21,008 bases of DNA, from positions 1 through 21,008 of the forward strand of contig JAEZYS010000023.1 in assembly GCA_023418925.1 (NCBI GenBank), read 5' to 3'. Source of the DNA: Bacillota bacterium (GTDB lineage: Bacteria; Bacillota; Clostridia; Oscillospirales; Ruminococcaceae). Below the pieces are notes generated by a model, which saw only the letters and a program-made list of their open reading frames with translations, did no database searches and was not told the origin of the DNA. Both the position numbers and the translations under genes were made by a program. Below are positions 14,508 to 21,008 of this stretch, one piece after another; the first letter of the stretch is position 1, and the number at the start of each line of letters is the position of its first letter.

Positions 14508-14673
14508 GCCGATAGCACTCCATCATACAAATGATGACAATTGCATGCCTGTTTAACATACAATCAGGATTGAATCTGCCAATTTCAAACCTTCGGCGGT
14601 ATTGCCTTTTGCGGCTGCATAAAACATGGCAAGTCTGTCAGCCGGTACTAATCGTTACCGCACCTCTATCTAG
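14508..14673 (-). promoter_or_regulatory. lysine riboswitch (L-box)
   Basis: On the minus strand the 5' end reads GATAGAGGTGCGGTAACGA (from 14670), and the 3' side GGAGTGCTATC (14511-14521) closes the P1 helix. In between are GGCTGACAGACTTGCCATG and CCGCCGAAGG, the conserved segments of the lysine aptamer five-way junction. The aptamer, terminator and target genes (asd, dapA, dapB) agree: free lysine should switch off the operon. The transcript start predicted from the promoter is only a few bases upstream. Confidence 0.93.
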
Positions 14674-14682
14674 GTTAACTTA

Positions 14683-14711
14683 AATATATCACGCCTATAT
14701 TATTTTGTCAA
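14683..14711 (-). promoter_or_regulatory. promoter of asd-dapA-dapB
   Basis: On the minus strand TTGACA (14706-14711), a 17-base spacer and TATATT (14683-14688). The start lies near 14675, just before the riboswitch. Confidence 0.85.
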
Positions 14712-14732
14712 TAGCTTTTCATAATTTATTAT
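14705..14732 (+). promoter_or_regulatory. candidate promoter of queA-tgt, -35 shared with the asd promoter
   Basis: TTGTCA (14705-14710), a 16-base spacer and TATTAT (14727-14732). The -35 box overlaps the minus-strand TTGACA of asd by five bases, so polymerase cannot bind both at once. Confidence 0.5.
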
Positions 14733-14808
14733 ACGCAGAAATATATGCTTGCTATACAAATAATATTCAATAAATAAATTGGTAGATTTACGAAAGGAAA
14801 CTAAAATA

Positions 14809-15855
14809 ATGCTCAAATCTGATTTTTACTATGATCTACCTCAGAAACTGATTGCGCAGACGCCTGTTTATCCGAGAAACGCCTCAAGAATGATGGCAGT
14901 TGACAGAACAACGGGAGAAATTGAACACAGCCATTTCTATAACTTATGCAATTACCTTCATAAAGGTGATTTGCTTATACTTAATGATTCCCGTGTTCTT
15001 CCTGCACGTCTTTACGGCGAAAAGGAGGGAACAGGTGCATTCATAGAATTTCTTCTCCTTGAACAGAAAGGGGACAAGCTCTGGGAAATCCTTGTCCGTC
15101 CTGGTAAAAAAGCAAAGCCTGGTTCACGTTTTTCTTTTGGAAACGGACGGCTTAAAGCAGAAATCATTGAAACTGTAAATGAGGGCAATCGTATTGCAAA
15201 ATTTGAATGTGAAGGAAACTTTTTTACTGCTCTTGAGGATGTCGGACAGATGCCTTTGCCGCCGTATATTACTGAAAAGCTTGAAGATAAGGAAAGATAC
15301 CAGACAGTATATTCAAGGGAGCTTGGCTCTTCTGCTGCTCCGACAGCAGGGCTTCATTTTACAGAGGAAATGCTTGCAGAGCTTCAGGAAAAGGGTATTA
15401 AAATCGGCTATGTAACTCTTCATGTAGGTCTTGGAACATTTCGTCCTGTCAAGGAGGATAATATTCTTGACCATAAAATGCACAGCGAGCATTATCATCT
15501 CCCAAAGGAAACAGCGGAACTTATAAATGAAACAAAAGCAAATGGCGGAAGAGTTATTTCTGTGGGGACAACTTCATGCAGAACACTTGAAAGTGTTGCT
15601 ACTTTCTATGATAAGATTGAGGAGCATGACGGATACACAGATATTTTCATTTATCCGGGATATAAATTCAAGCTTATAGACGGACTTATAACAAATTTCC
15701 ATCTTCCTGAAAGTACACTGATTATGCTTGTATCGGCATTTATGGGATATGAAAACACAATGAACGCATATAAAACGGCTGTTGCAGAAAAGTACAGATT
15801 TTTTAGCTTCGGTGATTCTATGTTTATTGCTGACCATGGTTTTGATAATAAATAA
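14809..15855 (+). CDS. queA: S-adenosylmethionine:tRNA ribosyltransferase-isomerase
   Basis: A 348-residue enzyme of queuosine synthesis. It transfers and isomerises the ribosyl part of S-adenosylmethionine onto preQ1 in tRNA, giving epoxyqueuosine. Family motifs seen are YDLPQKLIAQTPVYPRNASRMM at the start, GDLLILNDSRVLPARLYG, ILVRPGKKAKPGSRF, AAPTAGLHFT, VTLHVGLGTFRPV, and SVGTTSCRTLES. The ATG at 14809 follows AAAGGA (14793-14798) by 10 bases; the in-frame TTG at 14779 has no binding site. It is followed by tgt after 27 bases, and the two form one operon. Confidence 0.97.
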   Translation: MLKSDFYYDLPQKLIAQTPVYPRNASRMMAVDRTTGEIEHSHFYNLCNYLHKGDLLILNDSRVLPARLYGEKEGTGAFIEFLLLEQKGDKLWEILVRPGKKAKPGSRFSFGNGRLKAEIIETVNEGNRIAKFECEGNFFTALEDVGQMPLPPYITEKLEDKERYQTVYSRELGSSAAPTAGLHFTEEMLAELQEKGIKIGYVTLHVGLGTFRPVKEDNILDHKMHSEHYHLPKETAELINETKANGGRVISVGTTSCRTLESVATFYDKIEEHDGYTDIFIYPGYKFKLIDGLITNFHLPESTLIMLVSAFMGYENTMNAYKTAVAEKYRFFSFGDSMFIADHGFDNK

Positions 15856-15882
15856 CTGTAATATATATTTAGGAGTAATTTC

Positions 15883-17013
15883 ATGTATACACTTATAAAA
15901 AAAGAAGGAAAGGCAAGACGAGGAAGTTTTGAAACCGTTCACGGAACATTCCAGACGCCTTGCTTTATGAATGTAGGAACTGCCGCTGCAATCAAGGGGG
16001 GAGTATCTTCACTTGACCTTGCTGAATTAAAATGCCAGGTTGAACTCTGCAACACATACCATCTTCATCTGCGTCCTTCTGATAAGGTTATCAGAGAAAT
16101 GGGCGGACTTCACAAATTTATGAACTGGAAAAAGCCAATTCTTACAGACAGCGGTGGATTTCAAGTATTTTCTCTTGCCAAGCTGCGTAAAATAAAGGAA
16201 GAAGGCGTGTACTTCAATTCACATATTGACGGACGTAAAATTTTCATGGGTCCTGAGGAAAGTATGCAGATTCAGTCAAATCTTGCCTCAACAATAGCTA
16301 TGGCATTTGATGAGTGTGTTGAAAATCCTGCAACACATGAATATTCAGAACACTCATGTGAAAGAACAACAAGATGGCTTTACAGATGCAAGGAGGAGAT
16401 GGAAAGGCTTAATTCTCTTCATGATACTATTAATAAAAAGCAGATGCTTTTTGGAATCAATCAGGGATGTACATTTGATGATCTCAGAATCAAACATATG
16501 CAGGAAATTGCAAAGCTTGATCTTGACGGATATGCAATAGGCGGACTTGCGGTAGGCGAACCTGCTGAGGAAATGTACAGGGTAATTGAAGCTGTTGAGC
16601 CATTTATGCCTGAGAAAAAGATAAGATATCTTATGGGCGTGGGAACACCAACAAACATTATTGAAGCAGTAGCAAGAGGAGTGGATTTGTTTGACTGCGT
16701 AATGCCAAGCAGAAACGCGCGCCATGCTACAATTTTCACATGGAGCGGAGTTATGCACATAACAAACAAATGTTATGAGATTGATGATTCTCCTATTGAT
16801 ACGGAATGTGATTGTCCGACTTGCAGGAATTTCTCGAGGTCATATATCAGGCATTTGTTCAAGGCAAACGAACAGCTTGCAGGACGACTTGCAGTTATGC
16901 ACAATTTGTATTTTTACAATACTCTTATGGAAAAAATCAGGGACGCTCTTGATAACGGTACATTTGACCAGTTCAGAGCAAAATACTCTGCTCTTCTTTC
17001 AACAAGATTGTAA
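15883..17013 (+). CDS. tgt: queuine/preQ1 tRNA-guanine transglycosylase
   Basis: A 376-residue enzyme that exchanges guanine-34 in tRNAs for Asp, Asn, His and Tyr with preQ1. Catalytic residues are visible: Asp89 in ILTDSGGFQVFSL and the nucleophile Asp271 in DLFDCVMPSRNARH. The zinc site is Cys309, Cys311, Cys314 (ECDCPTC) and His340, at a constant offset of 7 from the E. coli enzyme. AGGAG lies before the ATG at the usual distance. It works one step before QueA, encoded just upstream. yajC, often next to tgt, is not present; mntP follows after 59 bases. Confidence 0.98.
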   Translation: MYTLIKKEGKARRGSFETVHGTFQTPCFMNVGTAAAIKGGVSSLDLAELKCQVELCNTYHLHLRPSDKVIREMGGLHKFMNWKKPILTDSGGFQVFSLAKLRKIKEEGVYFNSHIDGRKIFMGPEESMQIQSNLASTIAMAFDECVENPATHEYSEHSCERTTRWLYRCKEEMERLNSLHDTINKKQMLFGINQGCTFDDLRIKHMQEIAKLDLDGYAIGGLAVGEPAEEMYRVIEAVEPFMPEKKIRYLMGVGTPTNIIEAVARGVDLFDCVMPSRNARHATIFTWSGVMHITNKCYEIDDSPIDTECDCPTCRNFSRSYIRHLFKANEQLAGRLAVMHNLYFYNTLMEKIRDALDNGTFDQFRAKYSALLSTRL

Positions 17014-17072
17014 GAGACAGCGGGGATGTAGAAAAATAATCGGGCATTTATTTTTATAGACGAGGTGCTTTT

Positions 17073-17636
17073 ATGTCGATTATTGAAATTCTCATCCTTG
17101 CAATAGGTGTATCTATGGATGCATTTGCGGTTTCGGTTATTAACGGTCTTTCAATAAAGAAAGGCTTTAATTCTGTATATATCTCCAACCCCTTTACTTT
17201 CGGACTATTTCAAGGAACAATGATAACAATGGGTTTTGCTGTCGGTCAGCTTTTTGCTTCCTTTATAGAACAGTATGATCATGTTATTGCGTTTGTTCTG
17301 CTTGCTGCAATAGGCGGGAAAATGATTTATGATTCTCTTCATGAGGATTATAATAATGAGGAGAACAACAGAAAATTAAGCTTTGGTATGCTTATGTTTC
17401 AGGGAGTTGCTACAAGCATTGACGCTCTTGCAGTTGGAGTCAGCCTTTCTGTAATAAGAGTAAATATTGTTTTTTCTGCAGCAGTTATTGCATCTGTTAC
17501 AGCTCTGATAAGCCTTGCTGGTGTGATAATAGGAAGACGATTTGGCAATATATTAGGTGCTAAATCTGAAATAGCAGGAGGAATAATACTTATCTTTATC
17601 GGATTGAAAATATTCATCAGTCATATCGCAGCATAG
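17073..17636 (+). CDS. mntP: manganese efflux pump MntP
   Basis: A 187-residue membrane protein of the usual size with six hydrophobic segments. The two internal repeats each carry the MntP signature: GVSMDAFAVSVINGL near residue 12 and GVATSIDALAVGVSLS near residue 110, with Asp residues in the membrane that bind the ion. It exports Mn2+ from the cytoplasm. GAGGTG lies 8 bases before the ATG. The 59-base gap after tgt has no promoter or Mn riboswitch that I can see, so it is probably read from the queA-tgt transcript. Confidence 0.93.
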   Translation: MSIIEILILAIGVSMDAFAVSVINGLSIKKGFNSVYISNPFTFGLFQGTMITMGFAVGQLFASFIEQYDHVIAFVLLAAIGGKMIYDSLHEDYNNEENNRKLSFGMLMFQGVATSIDALAVGVSLSVIRVNIVFSAAVIASVTALISLAGVIIGRRFGNILGAKSEIAGGIILIFIGLKIFISHIAA

Positions 17637-17711
17637 GCGTTCAAAGTTTGAATGTTTCCCTGAGATTATATTTTCTATAACAAATTGGTATATCTGTAAT
17701 ACTAAATCTGG

Positions 17712-17740
17712 TTGAAATGATAAACCTATTGTGATATAAT
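17712..17740 (+). promoter_or_regulatory. promoter of the HAD phosphatase gene
   Basis: TTGAAA (17712-17717), a 17-base spacer and a perfect TATAAT (17735-17740); start near 17747. Confidence 0.8.
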
Positions 17741-17778
17741 TACATTATTAGTGTATTATTGTTGGAAGGCTCTAGGAA

Positions 17779-18438
17779 ATGATAAAATTATTAATTTTTG
17801 ATCTTGACGGAACATTGATTAACTCAATAGACGACCTTGCAGACTCAGTAAATCATGCTCTTACTGAAAATGACTTCCCTGTACATGAACTTAATAAATT
17901 TAATATGTTTGTCGGAAATGGTGTTCAGAAGCTTATTGAACGTGCTTTGCCTGATAATTGCAGAGATAGTGAGACAATTTTAAAGGTTAAGAGCAGGTTT
18001 GATTTCTACTACAATCAGAATTACTGTAATAAGACAAAACCTTACGATGGAATAAATCAACTTCTCGAAAAACTCTGGCAGAATGGTATAATGACAGCAG
18101 TTGCTTCAAATAAGCCTGATAATTTTACTAAGAAAATAGTCAGTGCGTTCTGGAAAGACAAATTTACATATGTATACGGAAACAGAGAGGGTGTAGCAAA
18201 AAAACCTGACCCTGAATGTGTATATATAATTATGAATGAACTTTCTGTAACTACTGAAGAAGTCATTTTTATTGGGGATTCAAACGTTGATATTATTACT
18301 GCAAAAAATGCAGGATTAAAATCAATCGGATGCCTATGGGGCTTCAGAACAAGAAAAGAACTAGAGGATAGCGGTGCAGATTTCATTGCCTCACATCCTC
18401 TTGATATAATAACTTACATTGACAGCATGAACAAATAA
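17779..18438 (+). CDS. HAD-superfamily phosphatase, phosphoglycolate phosphatase-like
   Basis: A 219-residue protein with all four HAD motifs: FDLDGTLINS (nucleophile Asp8 and acid/base Asp10), the Ser/Thr motif in VASNKP, the Lys in KKPDPE, and the metal-binding FIGDSNVDIITAKNAG. The cap domain between motifs I and II is of the helical C1 type as in Gph/PgmB. Phosphoglycolate phosphatase is the usual label, but the family is broad in substrate and the sequence alone does not fix it. GGAAGG lies 9 bases before the ATG. No terminator is seen before the next gene, 72 bases on. Confidence 0.88.
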   Translation: MIKLLIFDLDGTLINSIDDLADSVNHALTENDFPVHELNKFNMFVGNGVQKLIERALPDNCRDSETILKVKSRFDFYYNQNYCNKTKPYDGINQLLEKLWQNGIMTAVASNKPDNFTKKIVSAFWKDKFTYVYGNREGVAKKPDPECVYIIMNELSVTTEEVIFIGDSNVDIITAKNAGLKSIGCLWGFRTRKELEDSGADFIASHPLDIITYIDSMNK

Positions 18439-18510
18439 TTTTTTGCGACAGAAATAAAAGGAACAAGTATTGACTTAAAAATATCTGTATTGAAAGGAAT
18501 GGTTAAAGCT

Positions 18511-19077
18511 ATGAATTACAGCGTTAAAGAAGTTGCAGAGAGACTTAAGGCTCTCAGAGAAATTCTTGGGGTATCAGTTGAAGAAATCTGTGCAAAGACA
18601 GGCGTTTCAAAGGAAGACTATACTCTTATTGAACAGGGAGAAAAGGATTTCTCAGTTACATTCATTTACAAGTGCGCAGAAATTTTCGGCGTAGATATTA
18701 TTGAAATTCTTACAGGAGAAAACCCTAAGCTTAAGAAATACTGTGTTGTAAGAAAGGGTACAGGACTTCCTGTCAAAAGACGTGAAGGTTTTGAATATCA
18801 GCACCTTGCATATCTGTTCAAGGATAAGAATATTGAGCCATTCCTCGTAATAGCTCCTTACAGTGAAGATGAACAGGAAAAACCTATTTCTCTTTCCGTT
18901 CATGAAGGACAGGAATTTGACTATATTCTTTCAGGAACACTGAAAATAGTTATCGGAGAAAAAATCAAGGTTCTTAAGGCTGGCGATTCTGTAATATATG
19001 ATTCATCAACCCCTCATGGCATGATTGCTGCTGAAGGTGAGAAATGTGAGTTTTTGGCAATACTGATCAAGAAGTAA
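18511..19077 (+). CDS. XRE-family transcriptional regulator with cupin domain
   Basis: A 188-residue protein in two parts. Residues about 5-65 form a helix-turn-helix of the XRE/Cro type (VAERLKALREILGVSVEEIC, GVSKEDYTLIEQGEKDFSV). The C-terminal half is a cupin barrel with EGQEFDYILSGTLKIVIGEK, AGDSVIYDSSTPHG and FLAILIKK, the ligand-sensing fold of such regulators. It lies directly upstream of the acyl-CoA synthetase, and this pairing suggests it regulates that gene in response to a carboxylate or acyl-CoA. The ATG at 18511 sits 12 bases after AAAGGA; the in-frame ATG at 18499 touches the binding site and is less likely. Confidence 0.88.
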   Translation: MNYSVKEVAERLKALREILGVSVEEICAKTGVSKEDYTLIEQGEKDFSVTFIYKCAEIFGVDIIEILTGENPKLKKYCVVRKGTGLPVKRREGFEYQHLAYLFKDKNIEPFLVIAPYSEDEQEKPISLSVHEGQEFDYILSGTLKIVIGEKIKVLKAGDSVIYDSSTPHGMIAAEGEKCEFLAILIKK

Positions 19078-19090
19078 TGTGCACGGAGTT

Positions 19091-19118
19091 AAAGATTGAT
19101 AGATAAATCTTTCAATCT
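19091..19118 (+). other. alternative short hairpins between regulator and synthetase genes
   Basis: AGATTGA (19093-19099) can pair with TCAATCT (19112-19118), or AAAGATT (19091-19097) with AATCTTT inside it; the two stems exclude each other. No T run follows directly. Weak, so a regulatory role is only possible. Confidence 0.3.
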
Positions 19119-19205
19119 ACAAGTTTTGTTTCTTTTGCAACAGCAATGTTGTCACCTCGATTTGTTTACGCAAATCACAAAACTCTGAAAGGTATGGTTA
19201 TACAA

Positions 19206-20858
19206 ATGAAGGATTTTTATAAAAAGTACGTCAATGAAAGTTTTGACAGTAACGGAATATTGAATAAATTTGAGATAAACGTTCCGGATAATTACAATTT
19301 TGGATATGATGTTATTGATGCAATTGCTAAGGAAGAACCTGAAAAGCTTGCAATGATCTGGATTAATGAAGCAGGAGAGGAGCATAGATTCACATATTCT
19401 GACCTTATGAAAAAATCCAATCAGGTTGCTAATATGCTTCTTGCTCACGGTATTAAAAAGGGCGACAAGGTAATGGCAGTTCTGAAAAGACATTATCAGT
19501 TCTGGTTTCTTACAATTGCTCTGTGCAAGATAGGTGCTGTTCTTATTCCGGCAACAAACCAGCTTATGAAAAAGGATTATACCTACCGTTTTGAGGCTGC
19601 TGAAGTAAAATATGTATTTGCTACAATTGATGGTGAAGTTACTAAACATATTGAAGATGCAATCGAGGAATATGATGGTATCAAAGAAAAGTTTATTGTA
19701 AGAGGCAAGAAGGATGGATGGATCTGCTTTGATGAAGAATTTCAGAAATATCCTGAAACACTTGAACGTATTCCTAATAAGGTTGACGACGATATGCTTC
19801 TGTACTTCACATCAGGTACAACAGGCTACCCTAAGATGGTTCTTCACAGTAACTATTATTCAACTGCACACATAGTAACTGCAAAGCATTGGCATCACCT
19901 TGATGAAACAAGCCTTCATCTTACAATTTCCGATACAGGTTGGGGCAAATGCATGTGGGGGAAAATGTATGGTCAGTTCTTCTGCGGTGCCTGTATTTTT
20001 GTGTATGACTTTGACAGATTCCATTCTGCAGATATATTAAAGAAAATTCAGGATTACAAGATTACTTCTTTCTGTGCACCTCCGACAATGTTCAGAATGT
20101 TCATTAAGGAAGGCGTTGAAAATTATGATTTATCAAATCTTAAGTATTCAACAATAGCAGGTGAGGCGCTCAATCCAGAGGTATACAACAGATGGCTTGA
20201 ATACACAGGACTTAAGCTTATGGAGGGATTTGGCCAGACTGAATCTGTACTTCTTGTTGCAAACTTATTCGGTATGACACCTAAGCCTGGATCTATGGGC
20301 AGACCTGTTCCGTTGTATGATGTTGATATTGTTGATGAAAACGGAGCATCCTTGCCTGCAGGTGAAACAGGAGAAATTGTTGTTCATACAAAAAATAATA
20401 AACATGTTGGTTTATTTAAGGAATACTATAAGAATCCGGAGGCTACAGCTTCATCATGGCATGATGATTTATATCATACAGGAGATACTGCATGGAGAGA
20501 TGAAGATGGGCATTTCTGGTATGTAGGAAGAATGGATGATGTTATTAAGGCTTCTGGATATCGTATCGGACCTTTTGAAATTGAAAGCGTTCTTATGGAA
20601 CACCCTTCAGTTCTTGAGGTTGCAGTTACAGGTGCAACAGATCCGATCAGAGGTCAGGTTGTAAAGGCTACAATCGTTCTTACAAAACAGTATAAGGATA
20701 AGGGAGATGAAGCTCTTGTCAAGGAGCTTCAGGAATATGTAAAGAAGAGTACCGCTCCTTATAAGTATCCTAGAATTATTGAATTTGTTGATGAACTTCC
20801 AAAAACAATAAGTGGTAAAATCAAACGTAACGAAATCAGAGCTAAAGATAACAAGTAA
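19206..20858 (+). CDS. AMP-forming acyl-CoA synthetase (medium-chain/ACSM-like)
   Basis: A 550-residue adenylate-forming enzyme that activates a carboxylic acid with ATP and joins it to coenzyme A. The A3 phosphate loop YFTSGTTGYPKMVLHS lies near residues 200-215, the A5 motif is EGFGQTES, the hinge region YHTGDTAWRDEDGHFWYVGR is near 425, and the catalytic Lys of KTISGKIKRNEIR near 536. The stretch DTGWGKCMWGKMYGQFFCG resembles the ACSM/MacS branch, which uses medium or branched acids, rather than classical acetyl-CoA synthetase, which is longer. Substrate is not fixed by sequence. The ATG at 19206, 13 bases after AAAGG, gives the family-like N-terminus; earlier starts at 19146 and 19194 have poor sites. 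Probably controlled by the XRE-cupin gene upstream. Confidence 0.9.
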   Translation: MKDFYKKYVNESFDSNGILNKFEINVPDNYNFGYDVIDAIAKEEPEKLAMIWINEAGEEHRFTYSDLMKKSNQVANMLLAHGIKKGDKVMAVLKRHYQFWFLTIALCKIGAVLIPATNQLMKKDYTYRFEAAEVKYVFATIDGEVTKHIEDAIEEYDGIKEKFIVRGKKDGWICFDEEFQKYPETLERIPNKVDDDMLLYFTSGTTGYPKMVLHSNYYSTAHIVTAKHWHHLDETSLHLTISDTGWGKCMWGKMYGQFFCGACIFVYDFDRFHSADILKKIQDYKITSFCAPPTMFRMFIKEGVENYDLSNLKYSTIAGEALNPEVYNRWLEYTGLKLMEGFGQTESVLLVANLFGMTPKPGSMGRPVPLYDVDIVDENGASLPAGETGEIVVHTKNNKHVGLFKEYYKNPEATASSWHDDLYHTGDTAWRDEDGHFWYVGRMDDVIKASGYRIGPFEIESVLMEHPSVLEVAVTGATDPIRGQVVKATIVLTKQYKDKGDEALVKELQEYVKKSTAPYKYPRIIEFVDELPKTISGKIKRNEIRAKDNK

Positions 20859-20861
20859 AAT

Positions 20862-20878
20862 AAAAAAATCCCCTGTAC
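20862..20878 (+). terminator. orphan left arm of the synthetase terminator
   Basis: AAAAAAATCCCCTGTAC, eight bases after the stop, looks like the 5' half of an A-rich terminator stem, but the matching GTACAGGGGAT does not follow. IS-like sequence begins within about 20 bases, so the other half was probably separated by the insertion. Confidence 0.4.
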
Positions 20879-20940
20879 TTTAAATAATCCGCTCCCTGTC
20901 AAGTAGACAGACTAAAAAACAAAAGAATATTTAGTATGTG

Positions 20941-20975
20941 AATTCCACCCTCTTGAGCAGCAGGGTGGAATTTTT
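20941..20975 (+). terminator. terminator inside the IS end, facing inward
   Basis: AATTCCACCCT (20941-20951) and AGGGTGGAATT (20962-20972) form 11 pairs, followed by TTTTT on the plus strand. It would stop transcripts entering the IS from the synthetase side. Confidence 0.75.
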
Positions 20976-21007
20976 CACGCCACATTGGCGTAATGAAATT
21001 CCATAGG
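20975..21007 (-). CDS. transposase C-terminal fragment (last ten residues)
   Basis: On the minus strand the frame from the window edge reads PMEFHYANVA and stops with TGA at 20975-20977. A P-(M/V)-E-(F/Y) motif close to the C-terminus is typical of IS3-family OrfB transposases. Too short for more than a tentative call; it depends on the neighbouring terminal repeat-like sequence. Confidence 0.45.
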   Translation of the reverse strand, partial: PMEFHYANVA

Positions 21008-21008
21008 T

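Larger units (their letters stand above)
20889..21008 (-). mobile_element. 3' end of a second IS3-like insertion sequence, minus orientation
   Basis: From about 20889 the sequence carries TGTCAAGTAGACAG (20897-20910), which shares TGTCAA...GTAGACA with the terminal repeat of the IS at the left edge. A transposase tail on the minus strand follows further in. The precise outer end is not certain. The rest lies beyond the window. Confidence 0.55.

Noticed and set aside
17014..17072. Manganese (yybP-ykoY) riboswitch before mntP
   Set aside because: The gap is only 59 bases and lacks the conserved paired segments of that riboswitch.
17639..17653. TTCAA/TTGAA hairpin after mntP as a terminator
   Set aside because: Only five pairs and no clean T run follow.
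18439..18510. Promoter for the XRE-cupin gene
   Set aside because: TTGACT at 18470-18475 has no -10 box at a proper distance; read-through from the HAD gene is equally likely.

Overview
The window is AT-rich chromosomal DNA from a low-GC Gram-positive bacterium, most likely a gut Clostridia of the Ruminococcus/Oscillospiraceae type. The evidence is AAGGAG ribosome binding sites, canonical TTGACA/TATAAT promoters with 17-base spacers, a lysine riboswitch over asd-dapA-dapB, an L13-S9 operon, and a two-gene remnant of a sodium-pump decarboxylase. The genus is inferred; no rRNA or tRNA gene is present to settle it. Both edges are ends of different IS3-like insertion sequences, with about 120-130 bases of each visible. 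This is what an assembly contig broken at repeats looks like.

Bases 1-1320 are an accessory segment. It holds an IS3-type transposase tail and terminal repeat, a large serine recombinase cut at its 5' side by that IS, a small overlapping partner gene whose normal start codon seems lost, a terminator, and paired 8-base direct repeats close to the 3' end of rpsI, a known integration site. Bases 1319-2300 hold the rplM-rpsI operon on the minus strand, with a consensus promoter and a structured leader. Bases 2428-3755 carry a lone DUF1963/YwqG-like gene.

Bases 3837-6978 hold a DNA-repair-like module: a radical SAM protein and its usual partner, overlapping by 22 bases, behind a promoter with a LexA-like palindrome. 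A PD-(D/E)XK-like protein of unknown function runs convergently into the pair. Bases 7014-7139 encode a 41-residue protein made almost entirely of Asn, Gln and Lys, with its own promoter, ribosome binding site and terminator; it is the most unusual item in the window. Next come a phosphoglycerate-mutase-like gene (possibly an alternative homoserine kinase), oadG-oadB on the minus strand, and an MscS channel.

Bases 11441-14711 are the lysine-branch operon asd-dapA-dapB on the minus strand, behind a lysine riboswitch with terminator and with a second terminator-like hairpin between dapA and dapB. Its promoter is back to back with that of queA-tgt (queuosine tRNA modification), and the -35 boxes overlap. 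mntP, a HAD phosphatase, an XRE-cupin regulator and an acyl-CoA synthetase follow. After the synthetase lies an apparently orphaned terminator arm, then the second IS. No CRISPR array, rRNA, tRNA or replication origin was seen. Most genes are ordinary housekeeping; the candidates for something new are the Asn/Gln-rich mini-protein and the repair-like module with its convergent nuclease-like neighbour.
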